Source: Nitrospira sp. (GTDB lineage: Bacteria > Nitrospirota > Nitrospiria > Nitrospirales > Nitrospiraceae). Taken from it: a DNA stretch of 33,758 bases. The DNA is taken from assembly GCA_016873395.1 (NCBI GenBank), contig VGXG01000022.1:1-33758 (forward strand), given 5' to 3'. The notes under the pieces were generated by a model. It had not been told where the DNA came from. It did not search any database and saw only the letters and a list, made by a program, of their open reading frames with translations. Shown here piece by piece: positions 27,361 through 33,758 of this stretch; position 1 is the stretch's first letter, and each line of letters opens with the position of its first letter. A program made the translations under genes and the position numbers.

Positions 27361-28407
27361 ATGGCCGCCACAGAGCGGGATTACTACGAGACCCTGGGCC
27401 TGTCCCGAAGTGCGTCCCAGGATGACATCAAGAAGGCCTACCGCAAGCTGGCCCGCCAATACCATCCCGACCTGCATGCTGGCTCGCGCAAAGCGGAGAT
27501 GGAAAAAAAGTTTAAGGAGCTCAATGCCGCGCACGAGGTCTTGAGCGATCCGGAGATACGCAAGAAGTACGACCGCTACGGCCATCGCTGGCAGGAGGCC
27601 GAGGCCTATGAAAAGGCCCGGCAACAGGCCGGGGCCGGGCCGGGCGGCGGGATGGGACGGGGGCCAGGGTCCGCCTCGCGGGAGGGTTTTGACTTCGGCG
27701 ACATCTTTGAGTCCTTCTTCGGGGGCCGGTCTCACCCAGGGAGCGAGTCAGGCGCGCGGGGGTTTGCCGTGCAAGGCGAGGACCTGGAAACCGACGTTCG
27801 GTTGACCCTACGCGAGGTGCTGACCGGCGTGTCACGCCGTCTTGAGCTCTCGCAGCCGATCCCCTGCACAGCCTGCGGCGGGACCGGGCGGCTCCGGGGC
27901 CGTCCCTGCTCCTCCTGCACGGGAACCGGCAGTCTGGCGGAGACCCGCACGATTGACGTGAAGATCCCGGCCGGCGTCCAGGACGGCACGAGGGTGCGCG
28001 TCGCCGGAAAGGGGCAACCGGGCATCAACAGCGGCAAGCCGGGCGACCTCTACCTTCAGGTCCATGTTGAATCGGATCGGGTCTTCCGCCGCCAGGGCAG
28101 CGACATACACGTGGCCTTGCCGGTCTGGCCCTGGGAAGCAGCGCTGGGGGCGGAGGTCTTGGCCCCGACCCTGACCGATCCGGTGAAGGTCAAGGTGCCG
28201 ACCGGCAGCCGATCGGAGGGCAAGCTCCGGCTTAAGGGGAAGGGGCTCCCGACCGCCTCGGGCGGACACGGGGACTTGTTTTTCACCCTGCAGATCGTGA
28301 TGCCCGCTTCCTTCTCGGAAGAGGACCGGAAGCTGTACGAACAGCTCGGCCGTCAGCCCCGTCCCGACCCGCGCGGCGACTTGCTGCGGGCTGCGCGCCA
28401 GGGCTAG
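27361..28407 (+). CDS. DnaJ-family co-chaperone with half a zinc finger
   Basis: A 348-residue Hsp40. The J domain is complete (YYETLGLSRSASQDDIKKAY, His-Pro-Asp at 35-37), so it can stimulate a DnaK partner. A Gly/Phe-rich linker follows (about 85-125), then the C-terminal substrate-binding domains (KIPAGVQDGTRVRVAGKGQP). The zinc region holds only two CxxCxGxG motifs (CTACGGTG and CSSCTGTG, about 168-190) instead of the four of classical DnaJ, so at most one zinc site is formed. This lies between type A DnaJ and CbpA-like type B proteins. GAGGAG lies nine bases before ATG 27361. No dnaK or grpE is in the window. Confidence 0.93.
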   Translation: MAATERDYYETLGLSRSASQDDIKKAYRKLARQYHPDLHAGSRKAEMEKKFKELNAAHEVLSDPEIRKKYDRYGHRWQEAEAYEKARQQAGAGPGGGMGRGPGSASREGFDFGDIFESFFGGRSHPGSESGARGFAVQGEDLETDVRLTLREVLTGVSRRLELSQPIPCTACGGTGRLRGRPCSSCTGTGSLAETRTIDVKIPAGVQDGTRVRVAGKGQPGINSGKPGDLYLQVHVESDRVFRRQGSDIHVALPVWPWEAALGAEVLAPTLTDPVKVKVPTGSRSEGKLRLKGKGLPTASGGHGDLFFTLQIVMPASFSEEDRKLYEQLGRQPRPDPRGDLLRAARQG

Positions 28408-28469
28408 GAGCCTGTCCGAACGATCGAAGACCGCAGCGGCTTGCATCGTGGCGGTGGGTCTGTCAAGCT

Positions 28470-28497
28470 GTGTCGTGTCGGCGCGGCAACACGACAC
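28470..28497. repeat. Inverted repeat downstream of the DnaJ gene
   Basis: GTGTCGTGT (28470-28478) pairs exactly with ACACGACAC (28489-28497) across a 10-base loop. It lies about 60 bases after the DnaJ stop and 150 bases before the DUF2892 gene. There is no T run, so it may be a factor-independent pause, an operator, or simple coincidence. Confidence 0.45.
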
Positions 28498-28617
28498 GCT
28501 CAACACATCATGCTTCAGTGGAGGTAAAAGAACTATCCACGCCCATAACTTCGAGGAAGAAGCACTGAAGGGTTTTCTCGGCGCGCGTCAACTCGATAGA
28601 GCGTAACGGAGCGCGCC

Positions 28618-28644
28618 GTTCAACCGAAGGTTGGTATGGAGGTG
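28618..28644 (+). promoter_or_regulatory. Shared leader element, copy 1 (hairpin plus Shine-Dalgarno)
   Basis: GTTCAACCGAAGGTTGGTAT directly followed by GGAGGTG stands just upstream of the DUF2892 gene. CAACC-GAA-GGTTG is a small hairpin. The same 27-base unit precedes the PepSY gene at 29655-29690, there with a 10-base duplication. It contains the ribosome-binding site, so it may control translation of both genes together, or mark a duplicated promoter region. Confidence 0.6.
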
Positions 28645-28649
28645 CGGCC

Positions 28650-28868
28650 ATGACCTGTAACGTCGGGAACACGGAGCGCGCGATTCGGGTTATTCTGGGT
28701 ATTGTCTTGATTGCAACGGGATACCTGGCGGAGCTGCCCCAGATCGGGGCCATCGCGGCCTATCTGGTCGGCATCATCGCCCTGGTGACGGGAGCCGCTG
28801 GCTTCTGCCCTGCGTGGAAACTGTTCGGCATCAACACCTGCCCGACGGCCACGCCGCCGAAGGCTTAA
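28650..28868 (+). CDS. DUF2892 small inner-membrane protein
   Basis: A 72-residue protein starting MTCNVGNTERAIRVILGIVL, the standard beginning of the DUF2892 (YgaP-like membrane segment) family. Two membrane helices are visible (about 11-26 and 32-52) and the sequence ends with the family's GFCPAWKLFGINTCP cysteine motif. In other proteins this module is fused to rhodanese domains and linked to sulfur handling; the stand-alone form has no established activity. The Shine-Dalgarno GGAGGTG precedes ATG 28650 inside the shared leader element. It starts a set of three envelope-protein genes. Confidence 0.9.
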   Translation: MTCNVGNTERAIRVILGIVLIATGYLAELPQIGAIAAYLVGIIALVTGAAGFCPAWKLFGINTCPTATPPKA

Positions 28869-28909
28869 CCGGAAGGTATCGCACATTCACGGAAGGAGGA
28901 GACATATCG

Positions 28910-29536
28910 ATGACGAAGAAATTGCTGATGACAGCTCTGGCGGTTGCCACCACGCTCGGAATCGGCCTGCAACCGGCGTGGGCGGACCCGGAACGGGGCT
29001 ACGATAAGGATCGCGGCTATGAGAAAGGCCACAGCATGGGCTGCAGCCACTGTGGTATGGGAGGCCGCCATGCGTCCACCGGCCATCTCATCCGAGGCCT
29101 GCTGATGAGCGAGAAGGAGTTCGGGCTGACCGGCGAGCAGGTCTCCAAGCTGAAGGCCATCCAGCTCGACCTGGACAAGACCCGCATCAAGATGGAAGCC
29201 GACATCATGATCGCAGAGCGTGAAGCGCAGGCGCTGGTTGACGATGACAAGAGCGAGTTGGCATCAATTGAAGCCAAGCTGAAAGAGAGCGAAAACCTCG
29301 AAGTTTCCCTCCGCATGGCCGCCATCAAGGCCCGGCGGGATGTCATGGCCCTGCTCACTCCTGAGCAGAGCGCCCGGGTCAAGGCCGTGCATGACAAAAT
29401 GACGATGCAGATGAAAGAGCGTCACGGCGGGAAGGGGGAAGGCATGGGCCACGGCATGATGAAAGGCCGGGGACCGAGCGGCCATCCCAAAGGGGAGGCC
29501 AAGAAGGGTGAGGAGAAGAAAGAACCGAAGCAGTAA
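28910..29536 (+). CDS. Spy/CpxP-like periplasmic protein, His/Met-rich
   Basis: From ATG 28910 (GGAAGGAGGA nine bases upstream) the protein has 208 residues. A Sec signal peptide is clear (KKLLMTALAVATTLGIGLQP, cleavage after AWA). The mature part contains two LTxxQ motifs (FGLTGEQVSKL and LLTPEQSARV), the mark of the CpxP/Spy/CnrX superfamily of periplasmic chaperones and metal sensors, with long helices between them. A metal-ligand-rich stretch follows the signal peptide (SMGCSHCGMGGRHASTGH), and the lysine-, histidine- and methionine-rich tail is disordered. It probably binds envelope proteins or metal under stress. The copper module in the same window makes metal binding plausible, but this is inference. 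Confidence 0.85.
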   Translation: MTKKLLMTALAVATTLGIGLQPAWADPERGYDKDRGYEKGHSMGCSHCGMGGRHASTGHLIRGLLMSEKEFGLTGEQVSKLKAIQLDLDKTRIKMEADIMIAEREAQALVDDDKSELASIEAKLKESENLEVSLRMAAIKARRDVMALLTPEQSARVKAVHDKMTMQMKERHGGKGEGMGHGMMKGRGPSGHPKGEAKKGEEKKEPKQ

Positions 29537-29654
29537 ACCAGGCGGGAGCCGGCGGCTCCCGCTTGATGAGAGAAGTATAGGACAAGAGGCAAAAACCCAC
29601 TCCGCCCGCATGTGACCCGTCGGGAGCCTCCGGGTCGAACAATCGAAGCGGGCG

Positions 29655-29690
29655 GTTCAACCGAAGGTTGGTAAGGTTGGTATGGAGGTG
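29655..29690 (+). promoter_or_regulatory. Shared leader element, copy 2
   Basis: GTTCAACCGAAGGTTGGT is followed by a second AAGGTTGGT, then ATGGAGGTG. It is the same hairpin and ribosome-binding site as at 28618-28644, lengthened by a tandem duplication of about 9-10 bases. The start codon of the PepSY gene follows at 29696. Confidence 0.6.
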
Positions 29691-29695
29691 GTGCG

Positions 29696-30079
29696 ATGAA
29701 AGTCACCGGGAAGATGGCAGCCGGCTTGGCCGTGGCGGCCGGACTGATCCTCGCGTTGAGCGGACCGGCCTGGAGCGACGCGAAGGGCAAGAAGGAGAAG
29801 GAGAAAGACGAAGGCAAGGAAGCGGTGGAGATGTCCAAGACCGCCAAGGTCACGGTCGAGCAGGCGATCAAGACCGCCACCGAAAAGGTGGCCGGGAAGG
29901 TCATCGAAGCCGAATTGGAACGTAAGCACGACAGGGCGGTGTGGGAAGTGGAGATCGTCGGAGCCGACGACAAGGTGACGGAGGTTCATGTGGACGCGGA
30001 CACAGGCGCGGTGATCGACACGGAAGAAAAAGGCGCCGAGAAGAAGGAATCCAAGGGCAAGGGGAAGAAGAAAGACTAG
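29696..30079 (+). CDS. Periplasmic PepSY-domain protein
   Basis: A 127-residue protein with a signal peptide (MAAGLAVAAGLILALSGPAW, cleavage near WSD) and then a lysine- and glutamate-rich linker. One PepSY domain follows (VTVEQAIKTATEKVAGKVIE, then WEVEIVGADDKVTEVHVDAD with the final TGAVID). PepSY domains often inhibit peptidases or occur in metal and heme reductase partners. The highly charged tail is probably disordered. The gene shares its leader with the DUF2892 gene 1 kb upstream and is followed by a strong hairpin, so it ends the transcription unit. Confidence 0.87.
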   Translation: MKVTGKMAAGLAVAAGLILALSGPAWSDAKGKKEKEKDEGKEAVEMSKTAKVTVEQAIKTATEKVAGKVIEAELERKHDRAVWEVEIVGADDKVTEVHVDADTGAVIDTEEKGAEKKESKGKGKKKD

Positions 30080-30087
30080 CCGTGAAG

Positions 30088-30121
30088 CCGGCGCGGGGCA
30101 ATCCTTATTGGCCCGCGCCGG
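30088..30121 (+). terminator. Strong hairpin terminator after the PepSY gene
   Basis: CCGGCGCGGG (30088-30097) pairs with CCCGCGCCGG (30112-30121); after one mismatch three more pairs (CAA/TTG) extend the stem. A weak T-containing tail (TCTTGTG) follows. It ends only 21 bases before the next start codon. Confidence 0.65.
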
Positions 30122-30142
30122 TCTTGTGCGCCGCACCAGAGC

Positions 30143-30889
30143 ATGCCGCTCCAACTCTATCGGGCCAAGGTCGAAGGGATCAGAACCCTCACCCACGATG
30201 TGCGTGAAATAACCTTCCGGCTGATCGACCCGAAAGAGATCGTCTTCAAGGCGGGGCAGTTCGTATCGTTTGAGGTGCCGCATCCGAAATTCAGCAAGCC
30301 GGCGACCCGTCCCTATTCGATCGCTTCCCCGCCCAGCCGGCGGGACCGCGTCACCCTTCTGCTCAACCTGGTCCCCGGCGGCCCCGGTTCGACCTACCTC
30401 TTCAGTTTGAAGGAAGGCGATGAGACCCGGTTCAAGGGCCCGGCCGGGTCCTTTTACCTGAAAGAAGAAGGCGCGCGCGATCTCCTTCTGGTGGCGACCG
30501 GCACTGGTATCGCTCCCTTTCGCTCCATGCTCGACCACGTCTTCGAGCAGGGCTTCTCCCGTTCAGCCAGGCTCTATTGGGGCTTGCGCAGCCGGCGAGA
30601 CCTCTATTACCAGGAGGAGTTCGAGGCCCTGGCCAAGCAACATCAGAATTTCAGCTTCATCACGACCCTCTCCCGCCCTGAACCAGGGGAGCCAGGCTGG
30701 ACCGGCTCAACCGGCCGCGTCACCAAGCTGGTCGAGGAACGGGTCAACTCAGTGGCCAATCTGGCGGTCTATCTCTGCGGCAATAGCGGCATGATCCGCG
30801 ACGTCGCGGCGCTCATCAGCAAGAAAGGCCTCTGCCCCATCCACAAGGAAAAATGGTACGACGACGCCGGAGATCCGGACTCCTTCTGA
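30143..30889 (+). CDS. FAD-binding ferredoxin-NADP+ reductase-like oxidoreductase
   Basis: A 248-residue member of the FNR superfamily. The FAD domain shows FKAGQFVSFEVPHP and RPYSIASPP (the RxYS motif), and the nucleotide domain shows LLLVATGTGIAPFRSMLDHV and LAVYLCGNSGMIRDV. There is no 2Fe-2S domain, so it should pass electrons between NAD(P)H and a separate carrier such as ferredoxin or flavodoxin, in the cytoplasm. Partner and direction are unknown. The start is only 21 bases after a terminator-like hairpin and lacks a good ribosome-binding site, so it may be expressed weakly by read-through or have a promoter inside the hairpin region. Confidence 0.9.
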   Translation: MPLQLYRAKVEGIRTLTHDVREITFRLIDPKEIVFKAGQFVSFEVPHPKFSKPATRPYSIASPPSRRDRVTLLLNLVPGGPGSTYLFSLKEGDETRFKGPAGSFYLKEEGARDLLLVATGTGIAPFRSMLDHVFEQGFSRSARLYWGLRSRRDLYYQEEFEALAKQHQNFSFITTLSRPEPGEPGWTGSTGRVTKLVEERVNSVANLAVYLCGNSGMIRDVAALISKKGLCPIHKEKWYDDAGDPDSF

Positions 30890-30998
30890 TTGCCTACCCA
30901 GCAGCTAGGCCGCCCAAGATCGCAATTGACCCGTCGCCCGTCCCTGTGAGACAGTTCGTCTATAAACTTTTCCCGGACTGACGTAACAAGGAGAGACG

Positions 30999-32672
30999 AT
31001 GACGATCACCCCCAGACACAAGAGCCACGACCTGCTGGACGGCCCCGGCCGCGCGCCGGCCCGCGCGATGCTCAAGGCCGTCGGCTTCACCGACGAAGAC
31101 CTCGCGAGACCCTTGGTGGGAGTCGCCAACACCTGGATCGAGATCATGCCCTGCAACTACCACCTCCGCCGCCTCTCCGAACGGGTGAAGGCCGGCATCC
31201 GGGCTTCGGGCGGCACGCCGATCGAATACAACACGATCGCCGTGTCCGACGGGATCTCGATGGGCACAGAGGGGATGAAGGCCTCGCTCATCAGCCGGGA
31301 AGTGATCGCGGACTCGATCGAGCTGGTCGCGCGCGGCCACCTGTTCGATGCGGTGGTCGCCCTGTCCGGCTGCGACAAAACAATCCCCGGCACGGTCATG
31401 GCCTTGGCCAGGCTCAACCTGCCCTCCCTCATGCTCTACGGCGGCTCGATCATGCCCGGCACATTCCAAGGCCATGACGTGACGATCCAGGATGTGTTTG
31501 AAGCGGTGGGGAAATACTCAGCCGGCAAGATGACCGACGCGGAGCTGCACGATCTCGAGGACCATGCCTGCCCAGGTCCCGGCGCCTGCGGCGGCCAGTT
31601 CACCGCCAACACGATGGCGATCGCGTTCGAGTTCCTGGGCATCTCCCCAATGGGCATGAACGGGGTCCCGGCAATGGACGTGCACAAGGACGATGTGGCC
31701 TTCAAGTGCGGCCGACTGGTCATGGACCTGCTGAGAAACGACCTGCGACCGCGCAAGATCATCACGCGCAAATCCATCGAAAACGCGATCGCCGCTGTGG
31801 CCACGACCGGCGGCTCGACCAACGCGGTGCTGCACCTGCTGGCCGTGGCGCGGGAGGCGGGCGTGAGGCTGACCATCGACGATTTCGACAAGATCAACCG
31901 CAAGGTGCCGCTGCTGGCGGACCTCAAGCCGGGCGGCCGCTTCATGGCAGCGGACCTCTATGCGGCCGGCGGGACCACGCTCGTTGCCAAGCGGCTGTTG
32001 GACGCCGGCATTCTGCATCCCGATCAGCCGACCGTCACGGGCCGGACCATCGGCGAGGAAGCGCGCACGGCGACCGAGACGCCGGGCCAGCAGGTCCTGC
32101 GGCCCCTGTCCAACCCGATCAAGCCGACCGGCGGACAGGTCATTCTGAAAGGCAATCTGGCCCCGGAAGGCTGCGTCGTGAAGGTCGCGGGCCACTCGAT
32201 GATGACATTCCGGGGTCCGGCGAAAGTGTTCGATCGGGAGGAGGACGCGTTTGCGGCGGTGAAGGCCAGGCAGATCAAGGCGGGCGACGTGGTCGTGATC
32301 CGCTACGAAGGACCGGCGGGCGGCCCCGGCATGCGCGAGATGCTGGGCGTGACGGCGGCGATCGTGGGCGAAGGGTTGGGCGACTCGGTCGCGCTGCTGA
32401 CCGACGGCCGCTTCTCCGGCGCCACGCATGGGCTAATGGCCGGACACGTGGCTCCCGAAGCCATCAAGGGGGGGCCGATCGCCGCGGTCAAGAACGGCGA
32501 CATGATCGTCTTTGATGTGGCCAAGCGCCGGCTGGACGTGGAGCTTTCGCAGAAAGAGATCAAGGCGCGGCTCAAAAAGGTGAAGCAGCCGGCCCCGCGC
32601 TATACGAGCGGCGTCATGGCCAAATACGCCAGACACGTGTCGTCTGCGTCAGAGGGAGCCGTGACAAGCTAG
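30999..32672 (+). CDS. ilvD: Dihydroxy-acid dehydratase
   Basis: A 557-residue Fe-S dehydratase that turns 2,3-dihydroxy-isovalerate or -methylvalerate into the keto acids for valine, isoleucine and leucine. Cluster cysteines are in place: [23 protein letters not shown] and [16 protein letters not shown]. The family stretch [20 protein letters not shown], the region [15 protein letters not shown]-like ([21 protein letters not shown]) and a normal C-terminus are also present. AAGGAGAG precedes ATG 30999. A TATAAA at 30961 may be its -10 box, though no good -35 box is seen. No other ilv gene is in the window. Confidence 0.96.
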   Translation: MTITPRHKSHDLLDGPGRAPARAMLKAVGFTDEDLARPLVGVANTWIEIMPCNYHLRRLSERVKAGIRASGGTPIEYNTIAVSDGISMGTEGMKASLISREVIADSIELVARGHLFDAVVALSGCDKTIPGTVMALARLNLPSLMLYGGSIMPGTFQGHDVTIQDVFEAVGKYSAGKMTDAELHDLEDHACPGPGACGGQFTANTMAIAFEFLGISPMGMNGVPAMDVHKDDVAFKCGRLVMDLLRNDLRPRKIITRKSIENAIAAVATTGGSTNAVLHLLAVAREAGVRLTIDDFDKINRKVPLLADLKPGGRFMAADLYAAGGTTLVAKRLLDAGILHPDQPTVTGRTIGEEARTATETPGQQVLRPLSNPIKPTGGQVILKGNLAPEGCVVKVAGHSMMTFRGPAKVFDREEDAFAAVKARQIKAGDVVVIRYEGPAGGPGMREMLGVTAAIVGEGLGDSVALLTDGRFSGATHGLMAGHVAPEAIKGGPIAAVKNGDMIVFDVAKRRLDVELSQKEIKARLKKVKQPAPRYTSGVMAKYARHVSSASEGAVTS

Positions 32673-32688
32673 TGGAGCATGAGTGCCA

Positions 32689-32919
32689 ATGCAGTGCGTC
32701 ATCTGCAAAACTGGCGAAGTGAAGTCAGCCAAGACCCAGGCGGAAATCAAGGTCGGGAGTGACCACCTTCTCGTGCCTGTAGACGCTGAAGTCTGCGTGC
32801 AATGCGGCGAGGCCTATTACTCGACGGACACGATGCGCTATCTGGAACAGGTGAAAGACAACTTCGTCCGCAAGCTTATTGCACCTCCATTAGTCGGCCA
32901 CGTGTACCAGGTTCCATAA
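32689..32919 (+). CDS. YgiT-type zinc-finger protein (MqsA-like antitoxin N-domain)
   Basis: A 76-residue protein (78 if GTG 32683 is the start). It contains two CxxC pairs (MQCVICKTGEV and VCVQCGEAYYS), then a helix (TMRYLEQVKDNFVRKLI), the fold of YgiT/MqsA N-terminal zinc fingers. In many genomes such a protein follows a DUF4258 or MqsR toxin gene and lacks or carries an HTH; here it lacks an HTH and no toxin gene precedes it. The upstream neighbour is ilvD. It may be an orphan antitoxin or a free-standing zinc-finger protein. It is 37 bases from the HicB-like gene. Confidence 0.82.
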   Translation: MQCVICKTGEVKSAKTQAEIKVGSDHLLVPVDAEVCVQCGEAYYSTDTMRYLEQVKDNFVRKLIAPPLVGHVYQVP

Positions 32920-32956
32920 CTTCCGACGCGATTACGAGCTAGCGGAGCAGCGCAAC

Positions 32957-33208
32957 GTGGTGAATCTCAAATACTCCTTGGTCATCGAAGCGACTGCGGA
33001 CCCGAATTTCTTTGGCTTCTACTCGCCCGATCTCGAAGGCTTTACCGGAGTCGGCCATTCCATCGAAGACTGTCTCTACAAAGCCAGGTGGGGGATGGAT
33101 GAGCATATGAGCCTGCTCAAGAAACAAGGCCTTCCTGTTCCCAAGCCCAACCCCAACCCGACGATCCTGATTCAGAACGAACAGCGGCTGGAGTCTGTTT
33201 CTCGCTGA
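32957..33208 (+). CDS. HicB-like protein
   Basis: An 83-residue protein beginning at GTG 32957, with the ribonuclease-H-like fold pattern of HicB antitoxins: YSLVIEATADPNFFGFYSPD, LEGFTGVGHSIEDCLYKARW and MDEHMSLLKKQGLPVPKPNP. The HicB family normally neutralises a HicA RNase through this N-terminal domain. No HicA-like gene (60-90 residues with a double-stranded RNA-binding motif) lies on either side. There is no DNA-binding tail. The gene is spaced 37 bases after the YgiT-type gene and is probably transcribed with it. It may be a relic, a trans-acting antidote, or a HicB-fold protein with another function. Confidence 0.82.
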   Translation: MVNLKYSLVIEATADPNFFGFYSPDLEGFTGVGHSIEDCLYKARWGMDEHMSLLKKQGLPVPKPNPNPTILIQNEQRLESVSR

Positions 33209-33602
33209 CAGCACAATCCTAGTGAAAGCCTCGGCTGGCGAAGAGAGAAGCCCGAGGGCATGCGGTCTCCTGTCCCTGCCCCTCTCTTTTTTAACCTCAC
33301 CGGGTGATTTTTCTTCCTCAGCGCGTCGGGGTGGTGGGAAGAGCGATTTCGGGGGACCGCCGTGCTGATGTGCCGGGTACCTGTTGCTCTCCAGAATGCA
33401 ACGGGTGATGAAGAACGAGCGAGGCCCGACCACGCTTGGCAGCGGACACTGTCGAGCGTGGATCGGAAGCCCACACATTCCGATGTGGGGGATGGGGGGA
33501 GCCGCAGCCGTTCTCCCGGTAGTTACAGCAGCTAGGCGGGCACCAACCGGAGCGGCTTCCACCACCCCGACGCGGTCATCCCATTCTTCAGCCGAGTGAT
33601 TC
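33209..33602. other. Spacer without a recognisable gene
   Basis: About 390 bases between convergent genes. No frame shows motifs or natural composition. An imperfect purine/pyrimidine hairpin followed by TCTTTTTT (about 33240-33291) could terminate the HicB unit. A short inverted pair, CCACACATTCCGATGTGG (about 33470-33487), was also seen. Nothing else was recognised. Confidence 0.4.
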
Positions 33603-33740
33603 TTACTGGGCGCCCGGCGCTGACATGAAGCCTTTCTTGTCAGCCGCGTCCCGCTGGCAGCTTTGCTCCGCCATCATGCGCTGGCCAGCGCTCGCATCCG
33701 CGGGGATCCGGCCCATGCAAGCCTGCAAGCTGTCTCTCAT
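33603..33740 (-). CDS. Small protein at the window edge, possibly partial
   Basis: From ATG 33740 the minus strand encodes 45 residues: MRDSLQACMGRIPADASAGQ, then RMMAEQSCQRDAADKKGFMS, then APGAQ, ending with TAA at 33603-33605. The composition is natural for a protein (two cysteines, amphipathic helices) and the pattern C.xRIP.DASAGQRM..EQSC looks conserved to me (from memory). No stop occurs in frame between this ATG and the window end, so it could be the C-terminus of a longer gene that starts outside. No function is assigned. Confidence 0.55.
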   Translation of the reverse strand: MRDSLQACMGRIPADASAGQRMMAEQSCQRDAADKKGFMSAPGAQ

Positions 33741-33758
33741 CGTACCTGAAGCAGGCCT

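Noticed and set aside
32939-33565. Minus-strand open frame of 208 codons over the HicB-like gene and spacer
   Set aside because: Covers the HicB-like gene in antisense and has a Pro/Arg-rich composition without a recognisable family.

Overview
The window looks like a piece of chromosome from a GC-rich Gram-negative bacterium, most probably a member of Nitrospirota (Nitrospira-like). This rests on the gene mix, the high GC and GC3, and intergenic repeats that I remember (unverified) from Nitrospira genomes. No rRNA, tRNA, CRISPR array or intact transposon was seen.

Layout. (1) 1-4349 is a scrambled accessory edge: the tail of a membrane protein, a methyltransferase scrap, an IS3-type transposase remnant, two intact class I methyltransferases, a truncated family-2 glycosyltransferase joined to an inverted methyltransferase tail, a DUF1348/NTF2-like gene and about 0.8 kb without a recognisable gene. 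(2) 4350-10625 is gltB-gltD on the minus strand (glutamate synthase), with a candidate promoter at 10596-10625. (3) 10729-15066 is a plus-strand run: polyprenyl diphosphate synthase, AMMECR1-type protein, DUF1015 protein, and a sigma-54 response regulator broken by an internal deletion. (4) 15318-18495 is a minus-strand copper module, copA-csoR, behind a tandem G-tract promoter/operator. (5) 18589-19389 is a membrane-anchored gene split by an in-frame TAG. (6) 19435-21393 is amgK-murU (cell-wall sugar recycling), minus strand. (7) 21542-27220 (plus) holds a nucleotidyltransferase/small-protein pair, a GH57 glycosidase, a GalT-like enzyme and a sulfur carrier plus TtuA-type tRNA thiolase. (8) 27361-30889 holds a DnaJ-like chaperone, three small envelope proteins (DUF2892, Spy/CpxP-like, PepSY) and a flavin reductase. 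(9) 30999-33758 holds ilvD, two antitoxin-like small genes without visible toxins, and a small minus-strand gene at the edge.

The most striking unexplained structure is not a gene. At least nine spacers, most of them at same-strand gene junctions, are built from degenerate 7-bp tandem words arranged as inverted repeats. They resemble the heptanucleotide STRR repeats known from cyanobacteria. One of them runs into the 3' end of the sulfur-carrier gene and adds three residues after the essential Gly-Gly. A separate 120-bp element with 17-bp terminal inverted repeats occurs twice, and in both copies its terminal TTAG supplies the stop codon of a minus-strand gene. Other candidates for follow-up are the nucleotidyltransferase/96-aa two-gene module (21542-22374), the tandem copper operator, and a leader hairpin shared by two envelope-protein genes.
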